Shown piece after piece: positions 8,518-17,238 of a stretch of DNA of 64,000 nt. A program made the translations under genes and the position numbers. The notes under the pieces were generated by a model, which was not told the DNA's origin, searched no databases, and saw only the letters and a program-made list of their open reading frames with translations. The DNA comes from Falsiroseomonas sp051859025 (GTDB taxonomy: Bacteria > Pseudomonadota > Alphaproteobacteria > Acetobacterales > Acetobacteraceae): the NCBI RefSeq assembly GCF_051859025.1, contig NZ_JBHYGL010000041.1:62001-126000 (forward strand), given 5' to 3'. How positions within the stretch are numbered: position 1 is the first letter of the stretch; every line of letters begins with the position of its first letter.

Positions 8518-8895
8518 GCGAGTAGGTGAACATAAAGGGAACATGACCGCAAGCCTGATGTTGGGGTTCTGTTCTTCCAACGTCTCCAGCCCGGCCCCGG
8601 CTCCCTGCGGGACCGCACCGGCATCCCTGTCGAGCGCCATGATCACCGCACCCCGCGAGTCGCGCCGAATCCCTTGCTTGGCAGGCGGACCGATCCGCCC
8701 TCGCACCCGGCGTCGTCGCGGAATCCTGTGGCCGGATCGTTACGCTGTTGTGTCCGCGCCTCGCCATCGGATTGCAGGCACGGCAAGGTCCGCTGCCCCG
8801 CTGCCGCCATGCAGGCACCCCGGAACCGCCATCCGGGAAAGCTCTTGTCCTGGGGCCGCCGGCACCGGAACATGGCCGGGAGGAAGGAGCGCCTG
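8518..8895. other. Noncoding stretch between divergent genes
   Basis: This 378-base gap separates the leftward small membrane protein gene from the rightward DSDP-repeat gene. It contains the LexA-type operator next to the first. At its right end, an AGGAAGGAG ribosome binding site (8881-8889) sits 6 bases before the second start. I see no further gene in it, since the open frames across it lack protein-like composition. Confidence 0.5.
8528..8542 (-). promoter_or_regulatory. LexA (SOS) operator, GTTC-N7-GTTC
   Basis: The plus strand reads GAACATAAAGGGAAC, which is GTTCCCTTTATGTTC on the minus strand. This matches exactly the direct-repeat operator GTTC-N7-GTTC known for LexA in Alphaproteobacteria. 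It ends 10 bases before the ATG of the 67-residue membrane protein gene, where a core promoter would be expected. Confidence 0.7.
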
Positions 8896-9687
8896 ATGTC
8901 CGTACCCCCTGGGTCCCCCCTGTTCCGTCGCCTGCTGGTCCTGCGCCTGGCCAGCCTGGGTGGCGCGGCGGCCTTGCCGGGCGTTGCGATGGCGCAGGGC
9001 GCCAAATCCGGCGGCGGCGGCAACCCCAATCCCGGTGCCAGCCCGGGCACCCCCAACCAGGGCAGCCCCAATCCGGGGAGTGGCGGCAAGGGTGGCGGTG
9101 CCAGCCCGCCGCCCGCCCGCAGCGGCCTGACCGATAGCGACCCCGGCGACGAACCCGGCAATGGCCGTGGCGGCAGTCGCCCCAATGCCGGTGCCTCCGA
9201 CAGCGATCCCTCGGACCCGCCCGGCCAGGGCCGCGGCGGCAGCCGCCCCAATGCTGGTGCCTCCGACAGCGATCCCTCGGACCCGCCCGGCCAGGGCCGC
9301 GGCGGCAGCCGCCCCAATGCCGGTGCCTCCGACAGCGATCCCTCGGACCCGCCCGGCCGGGGCCGCGGCGGCAACCGCCCGCCGACCGGTGCCTCCGACA
9401 GCGATCCGTCAGACCCGCCCGGCCAGGGCCGTGGCGGCAACCGTCAGGGCAGCACAGGCGTCACGGACAGCGACCCGAACGACCCGCCCAATGGCGGGCG
9501 CGGCGGTGGCAACCGCCCGGCCCAGAAGGGCGCGAGCGGCCCGACCGACACGGACCCGAACGACCCGCCCGGCCGTGGGCGCGGCGGCAGCCGGCCGCCG
9601 GCCTCCGGCGTGTCCGACAGCGATCCGTCGGACCCGCCTGGCCGGGGCCGCGGCACCGCGCGGGAGCCGCAGCAGAAGCGGACCTGA
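8896..9687 (+). CDS. Exported protein with DSDP-PP-GRGRGG repeats
   Basis: A 263-residue protein. A signal peptide (residues 1-33) contains an arginine pair and ends in GVAMA. A Gly/Asn/Pro-rich linker (35-77) follows, then eight copies of a unit of about 22 residues with core SDSDPSDPPGQGRGG up to the C terminus. Regularly spaced aspartates alternate with arginine-glycine patches, so each unit is acidic then basic. The D-x-D-x-x-D pattern recalls calcium-binding repeats such as thrombospondin type 3, but binding is not demonstrated. The start at 8896 is set by an AGGAAGGAG ribosome binding site six bases upstream. The role is unknown, and a structural or cell-surface protein is plausible. 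Confidence 0.75.
   Translation: MSVPPGSPLFRRLLVLRLASLGGAAALPGVAMAQGAKSGGGGNPNPGASPGTPNQGSPNPGSGGKGGGASPPPARSGLTDSDPGDEPGNGRGGSRPNAGASDSDPSDPPGQGRGGSRPNAGASDSDPSDPPGQGRGGSRPNAGASDSDPSDPPGRGRGGNRPPTGASDSDPSDPPGQGRGGNRQGSTGVTDSDPNDPPNGGRGGGNRPAQKGASGPTDTDPNDPPGRGRGGSRPPASGVSDSDPSDPPGRGRGTAREPQQKRT
9127..9687 (+). repeat. 66-bp tandem coding repeat, about 8 units
   Basis: The DNA of the DSDP protein repeats with a 66-base period. The second and third units (around 9180-9310) are nearly identical at DNA level, and the later units diverge and vary slightly in length. Near-identity of neighbouring units suggests recent expansion by slippage or unequal recombination, so copy number may vary between strains. 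Confidence 0.85.
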
Positions 9688-9701
9688 CGCCGGGCCCTGA
9701 C

Positions 9702-9726
9702 GCCGGGAGGGGGGCTGCCCCCCGGC
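9702..9726. terminator. GC hairpin between convergent genes
   Basis: Six G and six C bases (9709-9714 and 9718-9723) pair around a three-base loop, and an outer GCC/GGC pair extends the stem. It sits between the stops of two convergent genes. No T-run follows on either strand, so it may act as an mRNA end-protector or a weak terminator. Confidence 0.45.
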
Positions 9727-9732
9727 TGTCCG

Positions 9733-11553
9733 CTACACCCAGATCGTCGCCAGGCGCCGCGCCTCCACCAGCGCGGCCTCTGGGCCCTCCAGCGCCAGCT
9801 CGGACAGGCCCGTCGCCATCCTTTCGCGGAATTCCTCCGGCCAGTTGCAGGACGGGATATCCCCATCGAAGCCGCGCTTCGCATCCAGCTTGAAGGGCCA
9901 CAGCGACGGGTCGGCGAAGGCATCGGCGGGGCGGTCCAGCACGCGCGCCGCCTTCGGCACGAAGGCCACCACGTTAAAGCCGTGCGACAGGAAATGGCCG
10001 CGCGTCAGGTCGAAGCCCGCCGCCAGCAGCGCATACATCAGCGCGCCCAGGTTCCAGCCCGGATTGACCTTGCCCGCCGTGATGCGGGACCGCAGCGGCG
10101 GCACCACCACCGCGAGCCAGCCATCATCCTTCAGGTGGCGGCGGCAGCGATCCAGGAACAGGCCGGGATTGCGCGCGTTCTGCAGCACATGCGACGCCCA
10201 GATGCCGTCCAGCGGCGCATCCGGCTCATACTGCTCATAGGGCAGGTTGAGGGCGCGCATCCCGCGGGGTTCCAGGATCGGCGCCAGGCGGTCGGGCCAG
10301 AAGCGCCCCTCGATCAGCGCCTCCACATGCTTGCCGAGCAGCGCCATCACCAGGGTGGACCCGCCGCGATAGCAGCCGAGGTCGAGCACCCGCGGCCCGA
10401 CCAGCCCGGCGAAGACCTTCAGGATGTCCATCGTCTCCCGCCCCGTGCGGAAGCCGGGCATCAGCAGGGCATCGACGGGATCGACCAGCACGGCGGGCGG
10501 GGCGGCGGGAGCGGCCAAGGGCTCGGCGGCGGGCGGGGCGGCGGGCGCCTGCTCCTCGGCCCCATCCTCCCGCCCATCCGGCGCTTCCTCCACCCCCGGC
10601 GGCAGGATGCCGTCGGAGAGGATGGCGTTGCCTTCCTCCGTCGTGCCGGTCAGGCCGAAGCCCTGCCAGAGGCCGGTCACGATATCCTTCAGCGCCGGCG
10701 TCACATCCCGCGTCTTGCGGTGGATGGCCAGCCAATGGACATGCGGCAGGCCGGTCTGCGCCACCAGGCGCCGCAGCGGGCGATCGGGATCATCGAATTT
10801 ATGCGGCCAGAGGCCGGTGGCGATGATCGGGGCGTGAAGGTCGTAGAGCCCGTCCAGCCCCTGCGCGACCAGCCAGGCGTGATAGAGCGCGAATTCGAAG
10901 AAATCGCCCCGCGTCTCGAACAGCGTGGCCAGGTTCTCGCCCCGCCGGTCCAGTTCCTCCAGCAGCGAAAGGACCTGCGCCGTGACCAGCGGATAGGGGG
11001 TGGTGACATTGGCGACATCGGCCGGCCAGGCATCCTCCGCCACCCCGAAATAGCGCAGGCAGGCTTCGGGGACGGACCAGCGCCGCCTGGCCGGCACGAT
11101 CAGCCGGCCTTCCGGCGTCCGGTACGCCGCCTTGCCGGTGGGGCGGATCAGGTGGTTCTTGCTGTCGATGGAGATGCTGAGGGGCGATTGCACCAGGCGG
11201 CAGGCGGCCAGCTTCAGCGCCTGCTGGCGCCGCCAGCCGCGGCGGGATTTCGAGATGCCGGGCAGCAGGTCATCGGCCCGCACCACATCCACCCTCGCCG
11301 CCAGATCGCCGTAGAGGGGGCGGATTTCGGCCTCGAACCGCTGGTCGAAGGCGGTACTGTCATTGTCGTTGTTGACGACGATGATGCGGCCGATGTCGCC
11401 GGCCTGGTGATACAGGGCGAAGCTGCGCGCCTGTAGGCGGAGCAGCGGCAGGTCGCCCAGGAAGCTGACCACGACATAGTCGATCGGGGCATCGCCCAGC
11501 GCGTCGCCGGATGCGTCGCCGGTGGGGGGGAGGATGTCGGCAGGGATGCTCAT
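9733..11553 (-). CDS. DUF6492-like glycosyltransferase fused to a SAM methyltransferase-like domain
   Basis: A 606-residue two-domain protein with no signal peptide. The N-terminal part (about 24-300) resembles DUF6492 glycosyltransferase-like proteins: YVVVSFLGDLPLL, then IIVVNNDND and a nucleotide-sugar-type SISIDSKN segment. An Ala/Pro/Glu linker (about 325-370) joins it to a Rossmann methyltransferase-like domain. That domain shows motif I RVLDLGCYRGGS and a later ASHVLQNARNPGLFL typical of class I enzymes. It may sugar-modify and methylate a surface polymer, which is inference. ATG 11553 is preceded by GGAGG 13 bases upstream. It follows the ABC transporter genes on the same strand after 61 bases, but functional linkage is uncertain. 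Confidence 0.72.
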   Translation of the reverse strand: MSIPADILPPTGDASGDALGDAPIDYVVVSFLGDLPLLRLQARSFALYHQAGDIGRIIVVNNDNDSTAFDQRFEAEIRPLYGDLAARVDVVRADDLLPGISKSRRGWRRQQALKLAACRLVQSPLSISIDSKNHLIRPTGKAAYRTPEGRLIVPARRRWSVPEACLRYFGVAEDAWPADVANVTTPYPLVTAQVLSLLEELDRRGENLATLFETRGDFFEFALYHAWLVAQGLDGLYDLHAPIIATGLWPHKFDDPDRPLRRLVAQTGLPHVHWLAIHRKTRDVTPALKDIVTGLWQGFGLTGTTEEGNAILSDGILPPGVEEAPDGREDGAEEQAPAAPPAAEPLAAPAAPPAVLVDPVDALLMPGFRTGRETMDILKVFAGLVGPRVLDLGCYRGGSTLVMALLGKHVEALIEGRFWPDRLAPILEPRGMRALNLPYEQYEPDAPLDGIWASHVLQNARNPGLFLDRCRRHLKDDGWLAVVVPPLRSRITAGKVNPGWNLGALMYALLAAGFDLTRGHFLSHGFNVVAFVPKAARVLDRPADAFADPSLWPFKLDAKRGFDGDIPSCNWPEEFRERMATGLSELALEGPEAALVEARRLATIWV

Positions 11554-11614
11554 GCGCCCTTGATCCTCCAACCGCCCCCCTTCACGCAAGCGTCCCGGGG
11601 TGCGACGGGATGGT

Positions 11615-12661
11615 TCAGGCCGCGTCGTTCAGGTGGCAGGCGCTGCGGTGCAGGCTGTCCACCGTCTTCAGCTTCGGCACCTCCACCTTGCAGCGGTCGA
11701 AGGCCAGCGGGCAGCGGGGGTGGAAATGGCAGCCGGAGGGCGGGTTGAGGGGGGACGGAATCTCCCCCTTCACCGTCGCGAAGGCGCGCTTGCGGTTGCC
11801 GATGCGGGGCACGCTGTCGAGCAGGCTGCGGGTATAGGGGTGGTTGGCCGCAGTGAAGACGCGCTCCGTCGGCGCTTCTTCCACCACGCGGCCGAGATAC
11901 ATGATGACGACGCGGTCGCTGAGGTGTTCCACCACGCCGAGGTCATGGCTGATGAAGAGGTAGGTGAGGTCCAGTTCGCGCCTGAGGCGCATGAACAGGT
12001 TCAGGATCTGCGCCTGGATCGAGACATCGAGGGCCGCGACCGCTTCGTCGCAGACGATGAATTCCGGCTGCACGGCCAGCGCGCGGGCGATGCCGATGCG
12101 CTGGCGCTGGCCGCCGGAGAACTGGTGCGGGTAGCGGCGCTTGAAGGCGGGATCGAGCCCCGCGCGGCGCATCTGTTCATCGACATACTCGTCGAAGCCG
12201 CCGCGCTTGATCAGGCCATGGACCTGCGGGGCCTCCCCAACGATGTCCGCCACCTTCATGCGCGGGTTCAGGCTGGCATAGGGATCCTGGAAGATCATCT
12301 GCCGGCGCAGCTTGGCGGTGCGCGCCGCATCGCCCTGCAGGCCCGCGACATCCTGCCCGTTCCAGAAGACCTGGCCCTCCGACTGCGGGAGGATGCCGGC
12401 CACGATGCGGCCGAGCGTCGATTTGCCGCAGCCGGATTCGCCGACCAGGCCGACGACCTCCCCCTTGCGGACGCGAAGGTCGACGCCGTCCACGGCGTGG
12501 ACGATCTCCTCCCGCACATCGGCGCCAAGCTTGCGGGCCAGTTTGGCCGCGATGTCGAGCTTCTTCGAGAAGCGGCGCGAGACGCCCTTCAACTCGATCA
12601 TCGGCACTTCGGTGTCGGTGAAGGTCCGGGTGGCGTAGATCTGCTCGTCGGTCGCGCTCAT
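11615..12661 (-). CDS. Peptide ABC transporter ATP-binding protein (DppF-like)
   Basis: A 348-residue ATPase of the oligopeptide/dipeptide group that should power uptake through the adjacent permeases. Walker A is GESGCGKS, the signature is SGGQRQR and Walker B is FIVCDEAVAALD. The family normally has proline where this motif has the alanine after DE. The C-terminal oligopeptide extension with paired cysteines (CHFHPRCP) is present. Its ATG overlaps the TGA of the upstream ATPase gene (ATGA). Compared with typical DppF there is a short insertion before the domain core (KKLDIAAKLARKLGADV). Confidence 0.9.
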   Translation of the reverse strand: MSATDEQIYATRTFTDTEVPMIELKGVSRRFSKKLDIAAKLARKLGADVREEIVHAVDGVDLRVRKGEVVGLVGESGCGKSTLGRIVAGILPQSEGQVFWNGQDVAGLQGDAARTAKLRRQMIFQDPYASLNPRMKVADIVGEAPQVHGLIKRGGFDEYVDEQMRRAGLDPAFKRRYPHQFSGGQRQRIGIARALAVQPEFIVCDEAVAALDVSIQAQILNLFMRLRRELDLTYLFISHDLGVVEHLSDRVVIMYLGRVVEEAPTERVFTAANHPYTRSLLDSVPRIGNRKRAFATVKGEIPSPLNPPSGCHFHPRCPLAFDRCKVEVPKLKTVDSLHRSACHLNDAA

Positions 12662-13641
12662 GCCGCGGCAGACTCCTCGCGGTGCGGGTGGTGGCAGCGG
12701 GCGAAGCGCGCGGGCAGCCATTCGTGCAGTTCGGGCCGCTGCACGCAATCCGCCTGGGCGCGCGGGCAGCGGGCGCGGAAGGAACAGCCTTCCGGCAGGT
12801 TGAGCAGCGAGGGCGTCATGCCGGGAATCTGGCGCAGCGGTTCGCCCCGCTTGTTGCGCGACGGCACGGAGCCGATCAGGCCATGGGTGTAGGGATGCAG
12901 CGGCGTGTCCAGCACTTCGCCCACATCGCCGTATTCGACGACCTTGCCCGCGTACATCACCGCGATGTCGTCGGCGAGGCCGGCGACGACGGAGAGGTCA
13001 TGCGTGATCCAGATCATCGCCGTGCCGGTATTGGCGCAGAGCTTCTGCACCTCCGCCAGGATCTGCCCCTGGATGGTGACATCGAGCGCGGTGGTCGGTT
13101 CATCCGCCACGATCAAATCGGGGCGGTGCAGCAGGGCGATGGCGATGGCGACGCGCTGGCGCATGCCGCCGGAGAATTGGTGGGGGTAGGATTTCAGCCG
13201 TTCATCCGGGGACGGGATGCCGACCATGCCGAGAGCATCGCGGGCGCGGGCACGGGCTTCGTCGTCGCTGACCTTCTCATGCGCCTGCACCGTCTCGATC
13301 ATCTGCGTATCGATGCGCAGGACCGGGTTCAGCGTCATCATCGGGTCCTGGAAGATCATGGCGATGCGGTTGCCGCGGAGGTGGCGCATCTCCTCCTCCG
13401 ACAGCGTTGCAAGATCCTTCCCCTGGAACAGGATGCTCCCGGAGACGATGCGCCCGGGCGCATCGACCAGCCCCATGATGGAGAAGCCGGTCACGGTCTT
13501 GCCGGACCCGGATTCACCGACCAGCCCCAGCACCTGCCCGCGCCGGACGGTGAAGGAGACGTCGTCCACCGCGCGCACGACGCCGGCGCGGGTGAAGAAG
13601 TGGGTGCAGAGGTTCCGGACCTCGAGCGTGGGCGCCGTCAT
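12658..13641 (-). CDS. Peptide ABC transporter ATP-binding protein (DppD-like)
   Basis: A 327-residue ATPase that pairs with the DppF-like subunit to form the nucleotide-binding heterodimer of the transporter. Walker A is GESGSGKT, the signature SGGMRQR and Walker B LIVADEPTTALD. The C-terminal CSFRARCPRAQADC is the cysteine-bearing extension of this subfamily. The start at 13641 overlaps the stop of the permease gene (ATGA), so an open frame running further upstream is not part of the protein. Length and motif order are normal. Confidence 0.92.
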   Translation of the reverse strand: MTAPTLEVRNLCTHFFTRAGVVRAVDDVSFTVRRGQVLGLVGESGSGKTVTGFSIMGLVDAPGRIVSGSILFQGKDLATLSEEEMRHLRGNRIAMIFQDPMMTLNPVLRIDTQMIETVQAHEKVSDDEARARARDALGMVGIPSPDERLKSYPHQFSGGMRQRVAIAIALLHRPDLIVADEPTTALDVTIQGQILAEVQKLCANTGTAMIWITHDLSVVAGLADDIAVMYAGKVVEYGDVGEVLDTPLHPYTHGLIGSVPSRNKRGEPLRQIPGMTPSLLNLPEGCSFRARCPRAQADCVQRPELHEWLPARFARCHHPHREESAAA

Positions 13642-14561
13642 TTCTTCAGCCTCGGGTTCAGCACGTCCCGCAACTGGTCGCCGACCAGGTTGATGGAGAC
13701 GATGGTCACGAGCAGCGCGATGCCGGGGTAGAAGCTGATCCAATATTTGCCGGACAGCATGTATTCGTACCCGTTCGCGATCAGCAGGCCGAGCGAGGGT
13801 TCGGTGATGGGCACGCCGAGGCCGAGGAAGGACAGGGTGGCTTCGAGGGCGATGGCGCGGGCCACCTGCATGGTGCCGATGACGATCAGCGGCGGCAGGC
13901 AGTTCGGCAGCAGGTGGCCGAACAGGATGCGACGCTTCGGCAGCGCCAGGCATTCCGCGGCCTCGATGTATTCGCGCCGGCGTTCCACCAGCGCGGTGCC
14001 GCGCACGGTGCGGGCGTAATAGGCCCATTCCACCACGACGATCGCGATGACGACGTTGGTGATCGACTTGCCGAGGAAGGCCAGGATCATCAGCGCGACG
14101 AGGATGGAGGGGAAGGAAAGCTGCAGGTCGACGACGCGCATGATGGCGCTGTCCGTCTTGCCGCCGGCATAGGCCGCCAGCAGGCCGAGCGAAGCGCCGA
14201 CCATGCAGGCGATGAAGGCGGAACCGGCGCCCACCGTGAGGGAGATGCGCAGCCCGTACATGATGCCGGACAGCATATCCCGCCCCTGGTCATCCGTGCC
14301 CAGGTAGAAGGTCGTCTCGCCGTCGCCGGATTTCGAACCAGGCTCCAGCCGCCCATCCATGATGTCCAGCACCGCCAGGTCATAGGGGTTCTGGGGGGAG
14401 ATGAAGGGCGCCAGGATCGCGACGACCGCGATGATGGTGAAGACCACCAGCCCGAACATCGCCAGCTTCGATTCCGCGAATTCGGAGACGAAGCGCTGGA
14501 AGGGGGTCTCGACCTTATCCTTCGCCGGCGTGACCGGCGGTGTCTCGACAGCCGCACTCAT
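13638..14561 (-). CDS. Peptide ABC transporter permease (DppC-like)
   Basis: A 307-residue inner-membrane permease. An N-terminal cytoplasmic tail precedes a first helix at about 35-55, then a periplasmic loop with YLGTDDQGRDMLS, characteristic of DppC proteins. Further helices include the EAA-type coupling loop EAAECLALPKRRILFGHLLPN that contacts the ATPases. The ATG sits one base after the TGA of the DppB-like gene, consistent with one polycistronic mRNA. Substrate specificity cannot be read from this subunit. Confidence 0.92.
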   Translation of the reverse strand: MSAAVETPPVTPAKDKVETPFQRFVSEFAESKLAMFGLVVFTIIAVVAILAPFISPQNPYDLAVLDIMDGRLEPGSKSGDGETTFYLGTDDQGRDMLSGIMYGLRISLTVGAGSAFIACMVGASLGLLAAYAGGKTDSAIMRVVDLQLSFPSILVALMILAFLGKSITNVVIAIVVVEWAYYARTVRGTALVERRREYIEAAECLALPKRRILFGHLLPNCLPPLIVIGTMQVARAIALEATLSFLGLGVPITEPSLGLLIANGYEYMLSGKYWISFYPGIALLVTIVSINLVGDQLRDVLNPRLKK

Positions 14562-14562
14562 C

Positions 14563-15534
14563 TCACTTGCCTTCCAGCCGGACGCGCGGATCGAGCACCG
14601 AATAGGTGAGGTCCACGATCAGGTTGATGGTGATGAACATCAGCACGATGATCATCAGGTAGGCGACGATCACGGGCCGGTCGAGCACGTTGATGCTGTC
14701 GATGATCAGCTTGCCCATGCCGGGCCAGGCGAAGATCGATTCCGTGACGACGGAGAAGGCGATGGTGCTGCCGAATTCCAGCCCCGTCACGGTGACGACC
14801 GGGATCAGGATGTTCTTAAAGACGTGCACGAAGGTGACGCGGAAGGGGGAAAGCCCCTTGGCGCGCGCGAACTTCACGTAGTCCATCAGCATCGTCTCCC
14901 GCACTCCCGCGCGGGTCAGGCGGATGACGAGGCTGATCTTGAAGAGCGCGAGGTTCAGCGCCGGCATCGCCATATGGGCCAGGCCGTCCAGGGTGAAGAA
15001 GGACCAGCGGGTGCCGAGGATCTCGACCGTGTCGCCGCGCCCGGTGGAGGGCAGCCAGCCCAGCTGGACCGCGAAGACCATGATGAGCATCAGCCCGACC
15101 CAGAAGGTCGGCAGCGAGAAGCCGAGGATCGACCCCGCCATGATGGCCTTGGAGCCCACGCTGTTCGGCCGCAGCCCGGCATAGAGGCCGAGCGGCAGGC
15201 CGATCACGATGGCGCCGATGGTGGCGGCCAGCGCCAGTTCCAGCGTCGCCGGCATGCGCTGCATGATCAGCGTCAGCGCGGGTTCGTTGAACACGAAGGA
15301 CCGGCCGAGGTCGCCCTGCAGCGCCTTGCCCAGGAAGATCCCGTATTGCTGCCACAGCGGCAGGTCGAGGCCGAGCGCCTTGATGGCGCGTTCCCGCTCC
15401 ATCTGGTCCGCGTCCGGGCTGATCAGGATCTCGACGGGGTCGCCGATGGCGAAGACGCCGACGAAGACGATCAGCGACATGGCCAGGACGACGCCGACGG
15501 CCTGGATCAGCCGGCGGAGGAGATAGACGCTCAT
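14563..15534 (-). CDS. Peptide ABC transporter permease (DppB-like)
   Basis: A 323-residue inner-membrane permease opening with YLLRRLIQAVGVVLAMSLIVF, the usual first helix of DppB. The periplasmic segment QQYGIFLGKALQGDLGRSF and the coupling loop MDYVKFARAKGLSPFRVTF are family marks. It forms the translocation pore with the DppC-like protein. The gene begins 12 bases after the upstream binding-protein gene, completing an SBP-B-C-D-F operon order. Confidence 0.92.
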   Translation of the reverse strand: MSVYLLRRLIQAVGVVLAMSLIVFVGVFAIGDPVEILISPDADQMERERAIKALGLDLPLWQQYGIFLGKALQGDLGRSFVFNEPALTLIMQRMPATLELALAATIGAIVIGLPLGLYAGLRPNSVGSKAIMAGSILGFSLPTFWVGLMLIMVFAVQLGWLPSTGRGDTVEILGTRWSFFTLDGLAHMAMPALNLALFKISLVIRLTRAGVRETMLMDYVKFARAKGLSPFRVTFVHVFKNILIPVVTVTGLEFGSTIAFSVVTESIFAWPGMGKLIIDSINVLDRPVIVAYLMIIVLMFITINLIVDLTYSVLDPRVRLEGK

Positions 15535-15546
15535 GCCCCGCCGTCC

Positions 15547-17136
15547 CTAGCGGGCGGCTGCCGGGCGCACATCCTGCGCCCGGGTGAGTTCGTCGACGCG
15601 CGCGGTATGCGTCAGGCCGCGCCGCATCGCCCAGATGTTGGTCTGGATGTGCAGCGGGATCACGGCCACGTCCTCATGCGCCATGCGCTGCGCGCGGATC
15701 AGGATCTGCTCCCGCTTCGGCTCGTCCAGCTCGACCAGCGCCTGGCTCAGCAGGCTGTCCACTTCCGGGTTGGAATAGCGGCCGCGGTTGGAGGCACCCC
15801 AGCCGCGTTCGCTGCTGACGGTGGCCATGATGTTGCGCAGCGGATGGCTGCCATCGGGGTTGGAGCCCCAGCCGATGAGGTGCGCGGAGTATTCGGCCCG
15901 CGCGGCGCGGTTGACGAAGATGGACCAGGTCTGCGCTTCCACCGTGGTGCGCACGCCGATTCGCGTCCACATCGCGCCGATCGCCTGCGCGATGCGGGCA
16001 TCGTTGATGTAGCGGTCGTTCGGGCTGTTCAGCTGGATGCGGAAGCCGTTGGGGTAGCCGGCCTCCGCCAGCAGGCGGCGCGCGCCATCGGGATCGAAGG
16101 CCGGCGCCGGCACATCGGCCACATGGCTGAAGGTGCCCGGCGGCAGGAACTGGCCGGACGGCGTCGCCGCCCCTTCCATGACGCGGCTCGTGATCGCGCT
16201 GCGGTCGATGGCCATCGACAGCGCACGGCGCACGCGCACGTCCTTCAGCGGGTTCCGCCCGAGCGGCCGGCCGTCATTATCCGTGATGTGGGGCGAATTC
16301 TCCCCGGCCGCGCGCAGGTGATCGAGGCCGAGGAAGATCAGGCGCAGGCCCACCGTCTCCGACAGCGCCAGGCGCTGGTCGGCGCGCAGCCGCGCCAGAT
16401 CCGTCGTCGGCACCTGGTCGATGAAGTCGAGGTCGCCCGACAGCAGCGACGCGGTGCGCGACGCGTCATTGGTGATCATGCGGTAGGAGACGCGCTGGAA
16501 GCCCGGCGCATTGCCCCAGTAGGTCGCGTTGCGCTCGAACTCGATCCGGTCGCCGCTGCGGTGGGATTGTACGCGGAAGGGGCCGGTGCCGATCGCCATG
16601 GTGCCCGCGTTGAACTGCTCCGTCGTCGCCGTCGCATGCGTCTCCGCATCCAGGATGCGGACATTCGTCATGTCGAGCGGCAGCAACGGATAGGGCGATG
16701 CGGTGTGGAAGCGGATCGTCAGCGGATCGACGATCTCCATCCGCACGATCGGCCTTGCGTAGGCGGCATAGGAGGACGGGCTGTTCGGCACATTCGGCAG
16801 TCGCTGGATCGTGAAGACCACGTCCTCCGCCGTGAAGGGATTGCCGTTGTGGAAGCGCACGCCGGGCCGCAGCTTGAATTCCCAGACCGTCGGGCCGACC
16901 GCGCGCCATTCCGTCGCCAGCCCGGGGATGTTCCGCGCGGCGGCATCGGTATCGATCAGCTTCTCGAAGATCATGTCGCTGACGGCGTTGTTCGGCGACA
17001 GCTGGTGGTAATGCGGGTCGAGCGACGTGACCGGCGATCCGACGCCGATCGTCAGCGTCTGCGCGGTCGCCCCCACCGCCCCGAACGCGATTGCCGAAAC
17101 GCCAGCCAACGCGGCTGTCCGGATGCTGTATCGCAT
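15547..17136 (-). CDS. ABC transporter substrate-binding protein, family 5
   Basis: A 529-residue periplasmic binding protein of the DppA/OppA class. A signal peptide ends near residue 26 (ATAQ). The family signature includes TSLDPHYH, then WEFKLRPGVRFHNG and FTAEDVVFTI. It captures the ligand, probably a peptide or other small polar compound, for the B-C-D-F transporter encoded behind it. The ATG at 17136 lies 8 bases after GGGGAG. An ATG at 17142 is too close to that site. It is a clear paralogue of the divergent gene starting at 17239. Confidence 0.93.
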   Translation of the reverse strand: MRYSIRTAALAGVSAIAFGAVGATAQTLTIGVGSPVTSLDPHYHQLSPNNAVSDMIFEKLIDTDAAARNIPGLATEWRAVGPTVWEFKLRPGVRFHNGNPFTAEDVVFTIQRLPNVPNSPSSYAAYARPIVRMEIVDPLTIRFHTASPYPLLPLDMTNVRILDAETHATATTEQFNAGTMAIGTGPFRVQSHRSGDRIEFERNATYWGNAPGFQRVSYRMITNDASRTASLLSGDLDFIDQVPTTDLARLRADQRLALSETVGLRLIFLGLDHLRAAGENSPHITDNDGRPLGRNPLKDVRVRRALSMAIDRSAITSRVMEGAATPSGQFLPPGTFSHVADVPAPAFDPDGARRLLAEAGYPNGFRIQLNSPNDRYINDARIAQAIGAMWTRIGVRTTVEAQTWSIFVNRAARAEYSAHLIGWGSNPDGSHPLRNIMATVSSERGWGASNRGRYSNPEVDSLLSQALVELDEPKREQILIRAQRMAHEDVAVIPLHIQTNIWAMRRGLTHTARVDELTRAQDVRPAAAR

Positions 17137-17142
17137 CGTCAT

Positions 17143-17238
17143 TCTCCCCGGTCCCAGACTACCCATCTCGTGTAGCAGCGTGCCACAGGTGAGGCTAGGT
17201 TGAAGCCCGGAACCTGAATCCGGGAGAAAAAACCTGCC
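17143..17238. promoter_or_regulatory. Divergent promoter region between paralogous binding-protein genes
   Basis: These 96 bases separate two divergently transcribed paralogous binding-protein genes and must hold both translation leaders: GGGGAG on the minus strand and GGGAGA on the plus strand. I could not assign convincing -35/-10 boxes. Shared control of both genes is plausible. Confidence 0.4.

Noticed and set aside
14401..17175. Open frame of about 920 codons on the plus strand
   Set aside because: It is antisense to the permease and binding-protein genes and contains no recognisable motif.
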